NCBI GenBank assembly: GCA_016200845.1
Contig: JACQDW010000011.1
Span: 1-64,000, forward strand
Length of the DNA: 64,000 bases
Direction: 5' to 3'
From: Burkholderiales bacterium
GTDB taxonomy: Bacteria > Pseudomonadota > Gammaproteobacteria > Burkholderiales > Burkholderiaceae_D
Below are positions 63,003-64,000 of this stretch, one piece after another. A program made the position numbers and the translations under genes. A model generated the notes under the pieces. The model worked only from the letters and a program-made list of their open reading frames with translations. It did not search any database and was not told the origin of the DNA. Numbering within the stretch: position 1 is the first letter of the stretch; every line of letters starts with the position of its first letter.

Positions 63003-63346
63003 GGAATAGAGAGCGGCACGTAACGGCAAAGCATTTGTCACCACTAATCCACCAAAATTTCGCCCGGTTCTATGCCTTTTACCTGAAGCGCTGGGCACCT
63101 GTCCGAATCAACGACTTGTCGTTATTCGCGCTGGTGTTCATCGCTTCACTAAATAGCATTTTTTTCGAGCTGTATAAACATACAGTTATTGTGTATCATA
63201 TTCGACCGCAAAAACCTGCACACTAGCTCTCTATTTCCACGGGTACGTGTTTTAATTTGACAATATGGGAAGATACCCGATTGTTCGAAAAAAGACAATT
63301 TGTTTTAAACCTCTTGCAGCCCGCATGAAACATAGGTAAATTTGGT
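63003..63346. other. intI leader / attI region
   Basis: About 340 nt between the last attC-like site and the intI promoter, with no ORF I trust. It should contain attI and the cassette promoter, but I cannot place either. It holds a perfect LexA box (separate entry). Confidence 0.5.
63170..63185. promoter_or_regulatory. LexA box, upstream
   Basis: CTGTATAAACATACAG: both conserved CTGT and ACAG with eight bases between. It is 190 nt before the intI start and its target direction is unclear. Confidence 0.8.
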
Positions 63347-63377
63347 TATACTGATTAAATATACAGCATAACCAAAT
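63340..63377 (+). promoter_or_regulatory. intI promoter with overlapping LexA box
   Basis: A -10 box TATACT (63347-63352) is overlapped by CTGATTAAATATACAG (63351-63366), a LexA box with one change from consensus. The whole is inside a 10-bp perfect inverted repeat (ATTTGGTTAT ... ATAACCAAAT, 63340-63377) that reaches into the ATG at 63376. SOS control of integrases is known. Confidence 0.75.
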
Positions 63378-63854
63378 GGACAAAAACATCACTCCTGAAA
63401 AGCCACGTTTGCTTACCCAAGTTCGTGAGCGATTGCGTTATAAGCATTACAGTCTATCCACTGAGAAGCTGTATGTGTATTGGATACGTTTTTTTATTCG
63501 CTGGTCGGGGTTGCGGCATCCGGTTGAGATGGGGGTGATCGAAGTTGAAGCGTTTTTGACTATGCTGGCGACCGAAAGGCGCGTTTCAGCTTCAACGCAT
63601 AAACAAGCGCTGTCGTCGATTCTGTTTTTGTATAAAGAAGTCATTTGTGTCGACCTGCCTTGGATGCAGCAGATTGGGCGACCCAAAACGCAGGCTCGGT
63701 TGCCCGTGGTTTTGACGGCCTTGGAAATACAGGCAATTTTTTCCTTTCTTGATGCTCGCCACCCCGAATTTTCCCTGTTCGCCAAACTTCTTTATGGGAC
63801 ATGCGAATTCTCGAAGCGGCGCGTTTGCGTGTGAAGTACCTTTATGGTACTTAA
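63376..63854 (+). pseudogene. intI: integron integrase IntI, frameshifted and truncated
   Basis: Residues 1-120 show the IntI N-terminal domain (RYKHYSLSTEKLYVYWIRFFI, MGVIEVEAFLTMLA, ASTHKQALSSILFLYKEV) and the start of the catalytic domain (RLPVVLTALEIQAIFSFLD, LLYGT). Then about 4 bases are missing near 63800; in another frame MRILEAARLRVK continues the box I arginine motif and stops at 63854. Box II, the active-site Tyr and the IntI-specific patch are gone. A full IntI has about 320 aa. The array cannot be moved by this gene. Confidence 0.88.
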
Positions 63855-63900
63855 ATACGGCTTGCGAACATCGTCCAATTCTCACCAAAAGCAGCAAACA

Positions 63901-63939
63901 AAAACGCGACTCCAAAATCAATTCAGAGTCGCGTTTTTT
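63901..63939. terminator. bidirectional intrinsic terminator
   Basis: AAAACGCGACTC and GAGTCGCGTTTT form a 12-bp stem with a 13-nt loop and T runs on both strands. It separates the integron from the next minus-strand gene. Confidence 0.9.
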
Positions 63940-63956
63940 CGTGCCAAATTCAAAAA

Positions 63957-64000
63957 TTAAACTTCTTCCGCAGCGCTCAAGCGATACACCGTTGCACCCA
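63957..64000 (-). CDS. C-terminus of an unidentified gene (cut by window edge)
   Basis: Reads ...GATVYRLSAAEEV and a TAA stop, running off the window on the right. The good terminator just behind it supports a real gene. Too short to identify. Confidence 0.55.
   Translation of the reverse strand, partial: GATVYRLSAAEEV

Larger units (their letters stand above)
51421..63854. mobile_element. chromosomal integron (cassette array with inactive intI)
   Basis: A plus-strand integron-integrase gene at the right end and about a dozen attC-like palindromes to its left separate short minus-strand genes. Most attC sites read, on the minus strand, as RYYYAAC...GTTRRRY, with the gene stop at or near the first core, which is the canonical cassette structure. 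The left end (51.4-55 kb) is disrupted by a LysR/SDR pair and remnants, so some genes there may not be cassettes. attI is not assigned. Confidence 0.85.

Noticed and set aside
63035-63226. 63-aa plus-strand ORF before intI
   Set aside because: It spans the LexA box and attI region, has no ribosome site, and its translation matches nothing I know.

Overview
The window looks like the chromosome of a betaproteobacterium of the Burkholderiales, most like Oxalobacteraceae (Undibacterium-type). This rests on mid-range GC, the familiar order permease / truncated globin / rmuC, a heme d1 (nir) cluster, and a short palindromic repeat family scattered behind genes. The genus is inference; no rRNA or tRNA gene is present to settle it.

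Layout. 1-27 kb is mostly housekeeping and signalling: the end of a PAS-GGDEF cyclase; a GbsR/MarR regulator with its own and its target's operator; an NAD-binding epimerase plus DUF2269 membrane protein; rmuC, globin, an FtsX-type permease and a PLP enzyme; hslO with a gamma carbonic anhydrase; an HPt-HD-GYP protein; an S10 peptidase; and a tail-to-tail block of a catalase-family gene against a DyP peroxidase with two paralogous unknown proteins. A YhcG-type nuclease gene is broken by two nonsense codons. 27.4-35.1 kb is a complete-looking heme d1 biosynthesis cluster (nirC-F-DL-G-H-J-N, with nirE divergent) without nirS in view. 35-41 kb holds small membrane proteins, PhzF, an ECF sigma factor and an acetyltransferase. 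41-49 kb has a giant 1737-aa exported FecR-domain protein with a TPR partner, and divergently a small, apparently highly expressed protein behind a textbook sigma-54 promoter.

51.4-63.9 kb is a chromosomal integron. intI lies at the far right on the plus strand under a LexA box but is frameshifted and truncated. Cassettes run leftwards on the minus strand, separated by about a dozen recognisable attC sites, four of which form one 88-89 bp family. Cassettes include a DUF4259-like protein, a duplicated DUF7710-like protein, AIG2-like and SDR enzymes, a thioesterase, and a two-gene unit (small membrane protein plus a 351-aa LPO_1073/Vpar_1526-like protein) whose proteins share a QAG-[GR]-[ND]-I motif. 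A 5'-deleted group II intron is fused to a second copy of the thioesterase cassette start. The distal end is scrambled: ParE, GrpB and LysR remnants flank a DUF418 gene and a divergent LysR/SDR pair.

The most interesting leads are the two-gene QAG cassette as a candidate conflict/defence unit, the decaying SOS-controlled integron itself, the catalase-DyP-paralogue block, the sigma-54 small protein, and the five-copy palindromic repeat.
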